Source of the DNA: Oscillospiraceae bacterium | Lineage (GTDB): Bacteria; Bacillota; Clostridia; Oscillospirales; CAG-272 | Assembly (NCBI GenBank): GCA_015065215.1 | Contig: SVQT01000005.1 | Coordinates: 1 to 63,913 of the forward strand | Direction: 5' to 3' | DNA length: 63,913 nucleotides | Shown: one piece after another, positions 51,943 to 61,251 of the stretch | How positions within the stretch are numbered: the first letter of the stretch is position 1 | How the letters are laid out: each line of letters begins with the position of its first letter | Translations under genes and position numbers: made by a program | The notes under the pieces: model-generated | Databases searched by the model: none | What the model was told of the DNA's origin: nothing | The model's input: only the letters and a program-made list of their open reading frames with translations

Positions 51943-54129
51943 ATGAAATATTCATTACCGGAAGTAAGAAAAGATAAAAAATTGAATTTTGAATGGTTTC
52001 CCACCAGGGCTCAGTGCTTTATCTACCGCAATTGGGGCACTGTAACTCCGTTAAAAATGTCGGAAATCCTCAAGTGTACCGAAAAAGAGGTTCTTTTGGC
52101 GGCATCGGATATGGGGCTTGACTTGTCGGTGCGCGTATCAGCCGATTGGGTTGACCGCGGATACATTACGCTAATCAGGAATAATTGGCACTTACTCGAC
52201 TATGACGGGCTTTGCGCTCTTTTGAATTGGGACAAAGAATATCTTGCGTTTATTTTGCAGGAAGATGATTTTTTGTCCGTTAAGCTTGGCGGCTTCAAGC
52301 CTTATACCGAAAATCCAAAACTGGAAGCGTTAAGTGAAGCGCAAAGGCGCCAGACGCAAAAAATCAAGTCGGTGACACAGGAGATATACGCGAGGGTAAA
52401 AGCTTTTACCGTGGCTCCCTTTGACTTTTTTGCAAACACGCATTGCGAAAGGAATTCTTGTGATGCTGAAAATCAGCGTTTTAAGCGTAAAATCATATAC
52501 TCCTATTGCGCGCTGTATGGCGATACCTTTGCTGACAGGCGACTGATCGATCTGTCCTTTCCCGAGAAAATGCTTGATGCTTACAGTAAGCTTGGGATCA
52601 CGGGAATATGGACGCAGGGGGTGTTGTCCAAGCTCGCGCCGTATCCCTTTGTCAAGGGTGAGGACAAGGGCTATAAAACCCGCCTTGACGGTATGAATTA
52701 TCTTGCCCAAAAGCTTGCCCGTCACGGCATGAAGCTGTATCTGTATTTCAACGAGCCGAGAGCTGTGTCAGAAGGGGTGTTGGCCCATCGCGACGACATC
52801 CGTGGACACGTTACGGGAAAAGGCCTTGCCTGTCTTTGCGTGCGCACCGAGCAGGTTCAGCAATATCTCAAGGAAGCAGTAGCTTACGTGGTACGCTCGG
52901 TTCCTGGGCTTGGAGGCATATACACCATCACCGCTTCGGAAAACCAGACCAACTGCCTCAGTAAGATCAAGCCGAAAAATACTCATATGCTCAATTGCCC
53001 GCATTGCAAGGGGCATACCCGCGCTGAAAATTTTGCTCTTGTCAACCAGCTTATTTGCGAGGGGGCGAAATCCGCTGATCCTAACATAGATTGTATCGCG
53101 TTTGGTTGGGAATGGGGCGACGTTGACACATCCTGCGAGGTTGTTGACCGACTCGATCGCGATATTTCGGTGATGAATGTCAGTGAAACAAGAAAAACCA
53201 AGCGGATCGGCGGGGTAGAGACCACCGTGGTGGACTATTCCATGTCGGTAGAAGGCCCCGGCGAGTTCTCGAAAACTCTTTGGAAATATGCCTTTGACCG
53301 TGGGCACAGCACACTCGCGAAAATTCAGGTGAACAATACGTGGGAGCTGTCTACTGTGCCGTATATTCCCGTGTTCGATAAGATATACAATCACATAAAG
53401 GGACTTGTCGAGACGGGGCATGTGGATGGGCTGATGCTGAGCTGGACGCTGGGGGGCTATCCCTCTCCCGTGCTTCAGATGGTGGATATGATGTCAGCTG
53501 AAGCTGACGCTTTGCGCACCCCCCGACAGGTATACGACAGGATTTTTAAGGGAGCGGATATACAGACACTTACACAAGTGTTCGGCATTTTCTCAGACGC
53601 GTTTGACGAATATCCGTTCCATGTGCAGTGCGCTTACAACGGCCCGCAGCAGAGCGCGCCCGCAAATCTTCTCTACAAGACACCAACCGATTTTTCTGCG
53701 ACAATGGTATGCAATCCTTACGATGACCTTAAGGGCTGGAGCGGCATTTTCCCCGTGGACGTATACGTTGGGCAGATTGAAAAGATGGTGAGCAAATGGC
53801 AGAAAGGCTTTGATTTGCTCTCCACCGTCAGTCTTGAGGCCAACCCTTACCTTGGCGAGCTTTACGATGTATCGCTGGCGTGTTTGATCCATTTTCGTTG
53901 CATGCTCAATCAGTGCAAATTTGTGCTGAAAAGAGAAAATATGGCGTCCTGCAAGGATATTATAGAAAATGAGGCAGAGCTTGCCTTTGCCGCGTTGGAA
54001 CTGATTGGAAGAAACGCCACCGTGGGCTATGAGTCCTCAAACCATTATTTCTATACCGCGGGGAACCTTATGGAAAAGATCATCAACTGTCAATATCTGC
54101 TTGACGCTTTAAGTGACAAGGATATATAA
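51943..54129 (+). CDS. Putative glycosidase-like protein of unassigned family
   Basis: A 728-aa protein with no signal peptide. The first about 120 residues (FIYRNWGTVTPLKMSEILKCTEKEV ... TLIRNNWHLLDYDGLCALLNWDKEYLAF) contain two copies of a helical motif, RNWxxxxxxxxxxLL, found in uncharacterised proteins beside sugar genes. The centre looks like a TIM barrel (LGITGIWTQGVLSKL; MKLYLYFNEPRA; ITASENQTNC, then CPHCK, then CIAFGWEWGD), reminiscent of GH20-like or DUF4838-like enzymes. Catalytic residues cannot be assigned with certainty. It is first in an operon with an oxidoreductase and two isomerases, so a cytoplasmic glycosidase is likely. Confidence 0.65.
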   Translation: MKYSLPEVRKDKKLNFEWFPTRAQCFIYRNWGTVTPLKMSEILKCTEKEVLLAASDMGLDLSVRVSADWVDRGYITLIRNNWHLLDYDGLCALLNWDKEYLAFILQEDDFLSVKLGGFKPYTENPKLEALSEAQRRQTQKIKSVTQEIYARVKAFTVAPFDFFANTHCERNSCDAENQRFKRKIIYSYCALYGDTFADRRLIDLSFPEKMLDAYSKLGITGIWTQGVLSKLAPYPFVKGEDKGYKTRLDGMNYLAQKLARHGMKLYLYFNEPRAVSEGVLAHRDDIRGHVTGKGLACLCVRTEQVQQYLKEAVAYVVRSVPGLGGIYTITASENQTNCLSKIKPKNTHMLNCPHCKGHTRAENFALVNQLICEGAKSADPNIDCIAFGWEWGDVDTSCEVVDRLDRDISVMNVSETRKTKRIGGVETTVVDYSMSVEGPGEFSKTLWKYAFDRGHSTLAKIQVNNTWELSTVPYIPVFDKIYNHIKGLVETGHVDGLMLSWTLGGYPSPVLQMVDMMSAEADALRTPRQVYDRIFKGADIQTLTQVFGIFSDAFDEYPFHVQCAYNGPQQSAPANLLYKTPTDFSATMVCNPYDDLKGWSGIFPVDVYVGQIEKMVSKWQKGFDLLSTVSLEANPYLGELYDVSLACLIHFRCMLNQCKFVLKRENMASCKDIIENEAELAFAALELIGRNATVGYESSNHYFYTAGNLMEKIINCQYLLDALSDKDI

Positions 54130-54147
54130 AGAAAAGAGGAAAAACGC

Positions 54148-55167
54148 ATGAAGAACGTAAAGGTTGCCGTCATCGGATACGGCGGAATCGCAAGAGCGCA
54201 CAGCGCTGGGTATAATGCATTGAAAGCCGAGGGTGAACCGATAAGACTTGTTGCGGTATGTGACATTGACCCTGATCAGCTTGCCCGCAAGGTTGCCATC
54301 AACACGGGTGCGGATAAAAGTCGCCTCCCCGCAGACATTCGAACCTACACAAGCGTGGATGCTCTTATCGCAAACGAGGATTTTGATATGGCGGATATTT
54401 GTCTGCCCTCCTATTTGCACAGTGAATATGCGATCAAACTACTAAGAGCCGGGAAACACGTTTTGTCCGAGAAGCCGATGGCGCTGAATGTGCGGCAATG
54501 TGATGCCATGATAGAGGCGGCAAGGGAAGCGGGGCGCAAGCTCATGATCGGCCAGTGTCTACGCTTCAACGCGTGTTACCTGTATCTCAAGGATTGCGTT
54601 GACAGCGGCAGATATGGCAAGCTGCGGCATCTGTTTATGGATCGGCTCAGCGCCCAGCCTCGCTGGGGTTTTGAGCATTGGTTTGAGCAGACCGAGAAGA
54701 GCGGCGGATGCATCCTGGATATGCACATCCATGACGTTGATATGGTACGCTTTTTGCTTGGTGAGCCCGAGGCGGTAAGCACGGTTGCGCTTGATAGGGA
54801 CGTTCGTTGGCAGATCGAAAACACCCGTATGTATTATGAAGGGAAGCTGGTTGTGATCAACGCGTCGTGGGATGAGGCGGCAAGCTGTAAGTTCAAGGCA
54901 AGCTACCGCGCGAGATTTGAGCGGGCAACCGTTTGCTATGATGGCGGCACGGTCACGGTTTATCCCGATGAGGGGGAGCCTTTCGCCCCGGCGCTCACGC
55001 ATCAAAGCCATCATATTACGCAAGAGATTCGCGCTTTCCTGCATGAGCTGCTGGAGGGTAGGCTGGTGAGCGATGTCAATCCCCCCGAGAGCGCGAGAGA
55101 GTCGGTAAGGGTGATCGAAAAGCTCCGTGAAAGCGCGGCGCGCGGCGGAGCAATCATAAAGCTTTAA
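54148..55167 (+). CDS. Gfo/Idh/MocA family oxidoreductase
   Basis: A 339-aa protein: N-terminal Rossmann motif VAVIGYGGIARAHSAGY, LPSYLHSEYAIKLLRAGKHVLSEKPMALN with the conserved EKP lysine, and GGCILDMHIHDVDMVRF with the catalytic histidine region of the C-terminal domain. The family oxidises sugars, inositols or glycosides at one carbon with NAD(P). AGAGGA precedes the ATG, 18 bases after the glycosidase-like gene. Confidence 0.93.
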   Translation: MKNVKVAVIGYGGIARAHSAGYNALKAEGEPIRLVAVCDIDPDQLARKVAINTGADKSRLPADIRTYTSVDALIANEDFDMADICLPSYLHSEYAIKLLRAGKHVLSEKPMALNVRQCDAMIEAAREAGRKLMIGQCLRFNACYLYLKDCVDSGRYGKLRHLFMDRLSAQPRWGFEHWFEQTEKSGGCILDMHIHDVDMVRFLLGEPEAVSTVALDRDVRWQIENTRMYYEGKLVVINASWDEAASCKFKASYRARFERATVCYDGGTVTVYPDEGEPFAPALTHQSHHITQEIRAFLHELLEGRLVSDVNPPESARESVRVIEKLRESAARGGAIIKL

Positions 55168-55182
55168 GGAGTGAGGTTGAAA

Positions 55183-56019
55183 ATGCAGAACAGTATCGGC
55201 GTTCAAATCGTTTATAAAACAACAACAGACCTTGATAAAGAATTGAAAAAGGCGATCGACATGGAGCTGGAATCCTGCCAGCTTTGCATCTGGGACGAGG
55301 CTATATTTAGTGATGAGTATGCCGCCAAGGTAAACGAAGCTGTTCAAAATAACAGCTTCAAAATCACGTCGGTGTGGGCCGGCTGGGGGGGACCTCGCGA
55401 GTGGAATTTTACCTACGGCCCCTCAACCATCGGTCTTGTCCCCGCGGCGTACAGAGATGCCAGAGTGCAAGCCTTGAAAAAGGCTGCCGATTTTGCTGAA
55501 AAAATAGGCGTTGACAGGATCGTGACCCACGTGGGCTTCATTCCCGAAAATCCGGACAGCCCGGATTTTGCGGGAACCGTGGCGGCCCTGCGCCATCTTT
55601 GCAAATACTTAAAGGCCAAAAATCAATATTTCCTGTTTGAAACCGGGCAGGAAACGCCGATTACGCTGTTGCGCACCATACAAGCCATCGGATATGAGAA
55701 TGTCGGCATCAACTTTGATACTGCTAATCTTCTTCTGTACGGCAAGGCCAATCCCCTGGATGCGCTGGACGTTTTCGGGCAATACGTGATGGAAACGCAT
55801 ATCAAGGACGGCTTTTATCCCACCGATGGCATGTTACTTGGCAAAGAGGCGCCTGTCGGAGAGGGGCGGGCAAACATTCGCGCCATTGTAAAAAAGCTCG
55901 GTGAACTCGGCTATACGGGTACGCTTACCATTGAAAGAGAAATCTCGGGCGAGCAGCAGATCAAGGATATTATCATGGCCAGAGACCTGCTGCGTGAATG
56001 GATGCGGGAACTTGGCTGA
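55183..56019 (+). CDS. Sugar phosphate isomerase/epimerase (AP endonuclease 2 fold)
   Basis: A 278-aa TIM-barrel protein from the ATG at 55183 (AAGGAGTGAGG upstream). GVQIVYKTTTDLDKELKKAIDMELESCQL at the N-terminus, IVTHVGFIPEN, LFETGQETP, GINFDTANLLLYG and ETHIKDGF give the E/D/H/E metal ligands of the xylose isomerase-like fold. Partners of Gfo/Idh/MocA enzymes in this fold isomerise or dehydrate keto-sugars. Confidence 0.9.
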   Translation: MQNSIGVQIVYKTTTDLDKELKKAIDMELESCQLCIWDEAIFSDEYAAKVNEAVQNNSFKITSVWAGWGGPREWNFTYGPSTIGLVPAAYRDARVQALKKAADFAEKIGVDRIVTHVGFIPENPDSPDFAGTVAALRHLCKYLKAKNQYFLFETGQETPITLLRTIQAIGYENVGINFDTANLLLYGKANPLDALDVFGQYVMETHIKDGFYPTDGMLLGKEAPVGEGRANIRAIVKKLGELGYTGTLTIEREISGEQQIKDIIMARDLLREWMRELG

Positions 56020-56020
56020 T

Positions 56021-56860
56021 ATGAGATTGACAAATTACAACCAGTTTTACCATGACCGCAAGCAATTCGGTATCGAATACGCAGCGGCACATACGGTGTC
56101 GTTGGGCTTTGACGCGGTTGAATATCTCGTGCTTTCTTTTACGGAACATGCCATAGATGCCCAAAAAGAGAAAGAAATATTGGATCGCCACGGTCTTTGC
56201 GTGACGTGTTATTCGGTGTATGTACAGCTGTTCACGCCTGACCGGGCTGACGTGGAAAGGCAAATGCTCCGGCAGGTTGAAACGGCGGCGGCGCTTGGCG
56301 CGAAGTATTTTCATCACACGCTTTTCCCGCCCTATAACAGGGAGCGGATCGCAAACACGTATGACGAGGTGTATGACGGCATTGTTGACATGGCCGAGCG
56401 TATCGCGAAAGCGTGTAACAAGCATGGGATCGTTTGCCTCTACGAGCCGCAGGGCGCCTATTTCAACGGCATCATCGGTCTTAAGACGTTTCTGAGCGAA
56501 ATGAAAAAAAGAAATTGTGAGGTCGGCGTTTGCGGTGACTTTGGAAATTCTGTATTCGTGGATGTTGACCCGCGTGACGTGTTCAAAGCATTCGCGGGGG
56601 AGATCCGCCACGTGCACGTAAAGGATTACCTTGTAACCGACACCGATATACCCGAAAAAAAGGCGCATCGTAGCATTGGCGGCAGACTGATTTACGAGTC
56701 GGAGCTGGGTGAGGGCTCGGTGGACTTTGCCTACGGCTTTCGGGAGCTGAAGCGGGCCGGCTATGACGGCGCGATCAGCTTTGAGATACAAAAAAGCGAT
56801 GGAGAATTCGCAAAAGCAATTTCGTATATCAAGGATGTTATGAAAAAGGCCGGTTTTTGA
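56021..56860 (+). CDS. Sugar phosphate isomerase/epimerase (AP endonuclease 2 fold), second copy
   Basis: A 279-aa TIM-barrel protein whose ATG (56021) follows the upstream stop codon after one base; the longer ORF-track version reads backward into the previous gene in another frame. YFHHTLFPPYNRERI, CLYEPQGAY, VGVCGDFGNSVFVDVDP, RHVHVKDYLV and ISFEIQKSDGEF carry the metal-ligand pattern. It is only distantly similar to the gene before it, so two different isomerase or epimerase steps are likely. Confidence 0.9.
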   Translation: MRLTNYNQFYHDRKQFGIEYAAAHTVSLGFDAVEYLVLSFTEHAIDAQKEKEILDRHGLCVTCYSVYVQLFTPDRADVERQMLRQVETAAALGAKYFHHTLFPPYNRERIANTYDEVYDGIVDMAERIAKACNKHGIVCLYEPQGAYFNGIIGLKTFLSEMKKRNCEVGVCGDFGNSVFVDVDPRDVFKAFAGEIRHVHVKDYLVTDTDIPEKKAHRSIGGRLIYESELGEGSVDFAYGFRELKRAGYDGAISFEIQKSDGEFAKAISYIKDVMKKAGF

Positions 56861-56925
56861 ACTGATACCGCGCCAAATGTGACAGTCCCGTTTTGATACC
56901 GCGCGGTTCCGGTAGATCAATCAAG

Positions 56926-57042
56926 GCATTGGCGGCGAAGGATTTGCAGGTCTTTCACATCCACGATAATGCTGGAAAAGATGATCGCCATTGGGAGCCC
57001 TGCACGGGTGTGATCGATTGGCGGGATTTTGCCAAAGCGCAG
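56926..57042 (+). pseudogene. Fragment of a third sugar isomerase gene
   Basis: The reading frame ALAAKDLQVFHIHDNAGKDDR...GVIDWRDFAKA has the HxHD-N-G-xxDxH and GxIDW signatures of the C-terminal third of xylose isomerase-like barrels. The N-terminal two thirds are missing and no ribosome site lies upstream. The frame then runs on into a long hairpin at 57073. It is a decayed remnant rather than a functional 74-aa protein. Confidence 0.72.
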
Positions 57043-57072
57043 AGGGGCGCTATTGTCAAATTCCGCACCCAA

Positions 57073-57144
57073 CGCCAAAAAGGCGTGCCAGGTCGCGTTG
57101 TGTCCTTACGGACATAAAACGCTGTTTGGCACGCCTTTTTGGCG
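57073..57144. repeat. Long hairpin downstream of the isomerase fragment
   Basis: CGCCAAAAAGGCGTGCCA (57073-57090) is the exact reverse complement of 57127-57144. Inside it GCGTT/AACGC and GTGTCC/GGACAT pair around TTAC. The 72-base structure could be a bidirectional terminator between convergent operons, or a small inserted palindromic element that truncated the isomerase gene. Bases 57145-57223 hold no gene. Confidence 0.85.
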
Positions 57145-57223
57145 AGAAGTTGAGTGCTTGTGTGGCTTTGCGGCGCACTGTAAGCACCTTGGCGCATGGC
57201 GCCAGGCGTGGAACGAAAGAAAG

Positions 57224-59206
57224 TTACTTGAGTTGCCCCTCAATATGCGTGAGCCCATGGTCAAAGAAGCTCCAATCCTTGTGCCAACGCAGGTTTTCGA
57301 GTCGGAAGGCGCAGGGCCAGGCAGGGAGCCACTGAGAAGGACTGAAGGGCTTTGTGGTATGACGTCCCCAACGGGTATGGAACACAGCCTCATCCTGCGC
57401 CCCCGCGGGGCGCAATCTCTTATTCAGGAAAAGCGTACCGTCTGAGATGCCTTGGCTGGTGTTACACCAAAAGGCGATGGCGCGTTCTTTCCACTGGCTG
57501 TAGCCTGTAATCTCATATAGCTTGAGGAAGGAAAGCACGTCGCGCAGCGCATATTGGTCAAGCGCCTGATGCGGGGTGGAAACACTGGTGGAGCCAAAGG
57601 TGTCATATCCAAGCTTGGCGATCAGACAATCCTCGGGATATTTCACGGTAAAGTGCATCATCCAAGTGCAAAGATACCATGCGATCTTCTCGGCCTTTGC
57701 CACATAATGCTTTTCTCCCGTTATCTCGTAAAGTGCCAAGGCGTCACGAAGCAACGGAGAGGACGATTCCTTGTCAATGCTATAGGTATCAAGCGCGCCC
57801 GCTGTCGTAAAGCCCTCACGCTCCAGCTCATCGTAGTAAAAATCAAAGGCACGTATCGCGGCGTCAAGGTATTTTTTATCATTGGATTTCTGATATGCGG
57901 TCAATATGGGCAGGATCAAAAAACATCCTATTGTTCCTTTTTTAGCAAGAACGTTTCCGTCATCATCCCAGGATTTGGCAAAGCAACCGTTTTCATCCTG
58001 ACTCTCAAGCGCAAAATCACAAGTATCAAAAGCCGCTTTCAGGTATGCGGGCTTGTCGATTCCGATCTCACGGAGCAGATCATAGGCCTCAAAATAGCAA
58101 TCCGCGCCGGTGCCCAGATTACAGGCATCGTGTGTAATGGCGATCTTGCCCGCGGCGTTACGCCGCTGGGGCTTGCCTACCTTATTGAGCAGGGATTCAA
58201 ACTGATCCTCTCCCCATTCCCAACGGTCAAGGTCGGCAGCGGTCATCGTCTCCAGCGGTAGCTCACGGAAGCGGTGATATTCCATCTTGGCGGAAAGGAA
58301 CTTACCTCTTGCCTCTCCGTATTTCAGCCAGGCGTCATGTGCCTCTAAGGCAAGCTCGAGATTGTCATTGTCGCCATGTTTGAGGTAATCGTAAAGAAAG
58401 GCATTTGCCATAGAAGCGCTCTGGCCCACCCAGCCCAGCTCATAGCGGTGCTCCTTTTTCTTGTATGCGTTCACGTCTGGATGCCACTGCGAGCCGGTCA
58501 CAAAGCCCGCAAAGCCGTCGGGCTCACGCATAAAGAGCGAGCGTGTATAGGCGATGGAAAGGCGATAGAGCTCCTCCGCTGTTCTGGGCGCCTTGATGGC
58601 GTGACCGTAATAGCGCCACGCAAAATCAAGCAATCCCTTATAGCGATGGCGAGTGCCGTCCGAGGGGATGGCCAAAACAATCCCCTCGAAATGGTCACGG
58701 GGCTCCATGGTTCCCTGAAAGGCCTCTCCCCAAAAGTGACGTTGGAGCGTTTTTGGCTTTTCTTCCTCGGGGAATATCAGAACATGCTTTTCGCCCTCGT
58801 CGACCCGGTAGAGAGAACAAGCGGAATTGCTGTTGGGCTCGGCCATCAGTGCCACGCTGATGTCGGCATTTTCGCTATACGTACACGCCGGAATGGTGAC
58901 GCGGTGAGAGGCAAAGCTCCAAGGCGTTCCGTCTTCCGCTCGGTCACCCACATACTCGGGGATGTTACCCCACCCATTTCCGTTGTAGCTGACGGCAGGG
59001 ATCATGGTAAAGTCGGGGGCGCCAAGGAGGATCATCTCCATGCGCATATGATCGGTAGGCGCGTCGGTGTGGCGATGCCACCTCCAGGCACCGTCCTCGA
59101 TCGGCTCAAAGGTATCGGTGGCCCCTGCCATTGCAGGGATGCAAACGAGGCTCTTGCCGTTCACGGCAATTAGATGACCGCTCTCTGTTTTGATGATTTC
59201 AGGCAT
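57224..59206 (-). CDS. Putative (alpha/alpha)-barrel glycosidase-like protein, copy 1 of a tandem pair
   Basis: A 660-aa protein without signal peptide or membrane segment. The first about 190 residues are beta-rich (MAGATDTFEPIEDGAWRWHRHTD ... TYSENADISVALMAEPNSN); the rest is helical with repeated W/Y/D patterns (HDACNLGTGADCYFEAYDLLRE; GALDTYSIDKESSSPLLRDALALYE; HFTVKYPEDCLIAKLGYDTFGSTSVSTPHQALDQYA) as in six-hairpin glycosidases or lyases. I cannot name a family or catalytic residues. It is about three quarters or more identical by eye to copy 2, from which it is separated by two bases. Confidence 0.72.
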   Translation of the reverse strand: MPEIIKTESGHLIAVNGKSLVCIPAMAGATDTFEPIEDGAWRWHRHTDAPTDHMRMEMILLGAPDFTMIPAVSYNGNGWGNIPEYVGDRAEDGTPWSFASHRVTIPACTYSENADISVALMAEPNSNSACSLYRVDEGEKHVLIFPEEEKPKTLQRHFWGEAFQGTMEPRDHFEGIVLAIPSDGTRHRYKGLLDFAWRYYGHAIKAPRTAEELYRLSIAYTRSLFMREPDGFAGFVTGSQWHPDVNAYKKKEHRYELGWVGQSASMANAFLYDYLKHGDNDNLELALEAHDAWLKYGEARGKFLSAKMEYHRFRELPLETMTAADLDRWEWGEDQFESLLNKVGKPQRRNAAGKIAITHDACNLGTGADCYFEAYDLLREIGIDKPAYLKAAFDTCDFALESQDENGCFAKSWDDDGNVLAKKGTIGCFLILPILTAYQKSNDKKYLDAAIRAFDFYYDELEREGFTTAGALDTYSIDKESSSPLLRDALALYEITGEKHYVAKAEKIAWYLCTWMMHFTVKYPEDCLIAKLGYDTFGSTSVSTPHQALDQYALRDVLSFLKLYEITGYSQWKERAIAFWCNTSQGISDGTLFLNKRLRPAGAQDEAVFHTRWGRHTTKPFSPSQWLPAWPCAFRLENLRWHKDWSFFDHGLTHIEGQLK

Positions 59207-59208
59207 GA

Positions 59209-61233
59209 TTATTGCTCCTGTTTTTCAGAATTTGAGGTCGACGCAGTATGCTTGATCGCGTTTTCGATGTGCGCAAGCCCCTGGTCAAAAAGGTTCCAGT
59301 CCTTCTGCCAACGAAGCGTCTCCAGGCGGAAGCCGCAGGGCCAAGCAGGGAGCCACTGGGAGATGCTGAAGGGCTTGCCCGTATGACGCGCCCAACGGGT
59401 GTGGAACACCGCCTCGTCCTGTGCGCCTGCGGGACGCAAACGATTGTTGATGAACAGCGTACCGTCCGAAATGCCTTGGCTGGTATTGCACCAGAAGGCG
59501 ATGGCGCGCTCCTTCCACTGAATATATCCCGTCAGCTCGTAGAGCTTAAGGAATGAGATGACGTCTCGCAACGCGTACTGATCCAGCGCCTGGTGAGGAG
59601 TCGAAACACTGGTGGAGCCGAAGGTATCGTAGCCGAGCTGCGTGATCAGGCAATCCTCGGGGTAATTCACGGTAAAATGCATCATCCAGGTGCACAGATA
59701 CCAGCCGATCTTTTCTGCTTTTGTGACATACGCGCGATCCCCCGTGATCTCGTAAAGCGCCAACGCGATGCGGAGCAGGGGAGAGGAGGATTCCTTATCG
59801 ATGCTGTAGGTGTCAAGGGCACCTGCGGTGGTAAAGCCCTCGCGCTCCAGCTCTTCATAGTAGAAATCAAAGGCGCGAACGGCGGAATTCAAATACTTTT
59901 CATTCTTGGTATGCTGATACGCCGCGATCATGGGAAGCGCGAGGAAGCAGCCTACCGTTCCTTTTTTTGCGATGACGTTGCCATCGTTATCCCAGGATTT
60001 GGCAAAGCAGCCCTCCTGGTCCTGATGCTTCAATGCGAAATCGCAGGTGTCCAGCGCCGCCTTGAGATATTCGGGCTTGTCGATACCAATCTCACGCGTC
60101 AGATCGTAAGCCTCGAAATAGCCGTGCGCGCCGGTACCTACGTTGCAGGCATCGTGCTTTAAGACGGGCTTACCGTTGGCATCGCGCTTTTTGGGCTTGC
60201 CCACTTGATTGAGCAGAGATTCATACTGATCCTCGCCCCATTCCCAGCGGTCAAGATCAGCGGCGGTCATATTTTCTACGCGCAGCGTAGAGACCCAAGG
60301 GCGGTATTCCATTCTGCAGCAAAGAAAATCGCCGTTTGCTTGCGTGTATTTGAGCCAGGCATCGTTGGCCTCAAGTGCCATATCAAGGCTGGCCTTGTCG
60401 CCGCTTTTAATGTAATCGTGGAGGAATGCGTTGGCCATCGACACATTTTGTCCCACCCAGCCAAGGCCGTATTGATGCTCGTATTTTTTATAGCCGTTCA
60501 GCGAGGGGTGCCATTGCGAGCCGGTGGTAAAGCCCGCAAAGCCGTCGCGCTCCTTCATATACAGCGAGCGGGCGTAGGCAAGGGAAAGTCGATGAAGCTC
60601 GGCAGCACTTCTGGCAGGCTTGATGGCGTGGCCGTAATAGCGCCAGGCAAAGTCCAAAAGATACTTGTAGCGGTGGCGGCTGCCATCCGAGGGAGTGGCA
60701 AGGATGATGCCCTCAAAATCCTGCGCGGGCTCCATGGTGCCCTGGAAGGGATCCCCCCAGAAGTGGCGCTGCAACGTTCTCGGTTTCTCCTCCTCGGGGA
60801 AGATCAGCACGTGCTTTTCACCCTCCTCCACGCGGTAGAGAGAACAAGCGGAATTGCTGTTGGGCTCGGCCATCAGCGCCACACTGATGGCGGCATTTTC
60901 GCTATACGTACACGAAGGGATCGTCACACGGTGGGAGGCCCAGCTCCAAGGAGTGCCGTCCTCATCGCGATCACCCACGTATTCCGGCATCGTTCCCCAT
61001 CCGTTGCCGTTATAGCTGATCGCTGGGACCATCGTAAAGGTGGGTGCCCCAAGCAAGATCATTTCCATACGCATATGATCGGTAGGCGCGTCGGTGTGGC
61101 GATGCCATTTCCAGGCACCGTCCTCGATCGGCTCAAAGGTATCGGTGGCCCCCGCCATTGTGGGCAGCAGCGCGTAAGGCTTTTTGTCAATGGTAATGAC
61201 GTGTCCCGTTCCCTGCTTTAAGATCTCGATCAT
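59209..61233 (-). CDS. Putative (alpha/alpha)-barrel glycosidase-like protein, copy 2 of a tandem pair
   Basis: A 674-aa protein, aligned without gaps to copy 1 over nearly its whole length, plus a hydrophilic 13-residue C-terminal tail (HTASTSNSEKQEQ). Long stretches such as GALDTYSIDKESSSPLLR and FGSTSVSTPHQALDQYALRDV are identical in both, while the first about 20 residues and the segment near residue 300 differ most. AAAAGGAGA precedes the ATG, 18 bases after the Fe-S protein gene. The duplication is recent enough to keep near-identical DNA blocks. Confidence 0.72.
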   Translation of the reverse strand: MIEILKQGTGHVITIDKKPYALLPTMAGATDTFEPIEDGAWKWHRHTDAPTDHMRMEMILLGAPTFTMVPAISYNGNGWGTMPEYVGDRDEDGTPWSWASHRVTIPSCTYSENAAISVALMAEPNSNSACSLYRVEEGEKHVLIFPEEEKPRTLQRHFWGDPFQGTMEPAQDFEGIILATPSDGSRHRYKYLLDFAWRYYGHAIKPARSAAELHRLSLAYARSLYMKERDGFAGFTTGSQWHPSLNGYKKYEHQYGLGWVGQNVSMANAFLHDYIKSGDKASLDMALEANDAWLKYTQANGDFLCCRMEYRPWVSTLRVENMTAADLDRWEWGEDQYESLLNQVGKPKKRDANGKPVLKHDACNVGTGAHGYFEAYDLTREIGIDKPEYLKAALDTCDFALKHQDQEGCFAKSWDNDGNVIAKKGTVGCFLALPMIAAYQHTKNEKYLNSAVRAFDFYYEELEREGFTTAGALDTYSIDKESSSPLLRIALALYEITGDRAYVTKAEKIGWYLCTWMMHFTVNYPEDCLITQLGYDTFGSTSVSTPHQALDQYALRDVISFLKLYELTGYIQWKERAIAFWCNTSQGISDGTLFINNRLRPAGAQDEAVFHTRWARHTGKPFSISQWLPAWPCGFRLETLRWQKDWNLFDQGLAHIENAIKHTASTSNSEKQEQ

Positions 61234-61251
61234 CTCGCTTCTCCTTTTCGC

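Noticed and set aside
57029-57445. 138-aa plus-strand ORF across the hairpin and the end of barrel copy 1
   Set aside because: It reads through the palindrome and antisense to a good gene; no ribosome site and odd Cys/His-rich composition.
60205-61221. 338-aa plus-strand ORF antisense to barrel copy 2 (and its counterpart at 58376-59173)
   Set aside because: The same shadow appears in both paralogues because the coding strands are similar; no start signal or domain.
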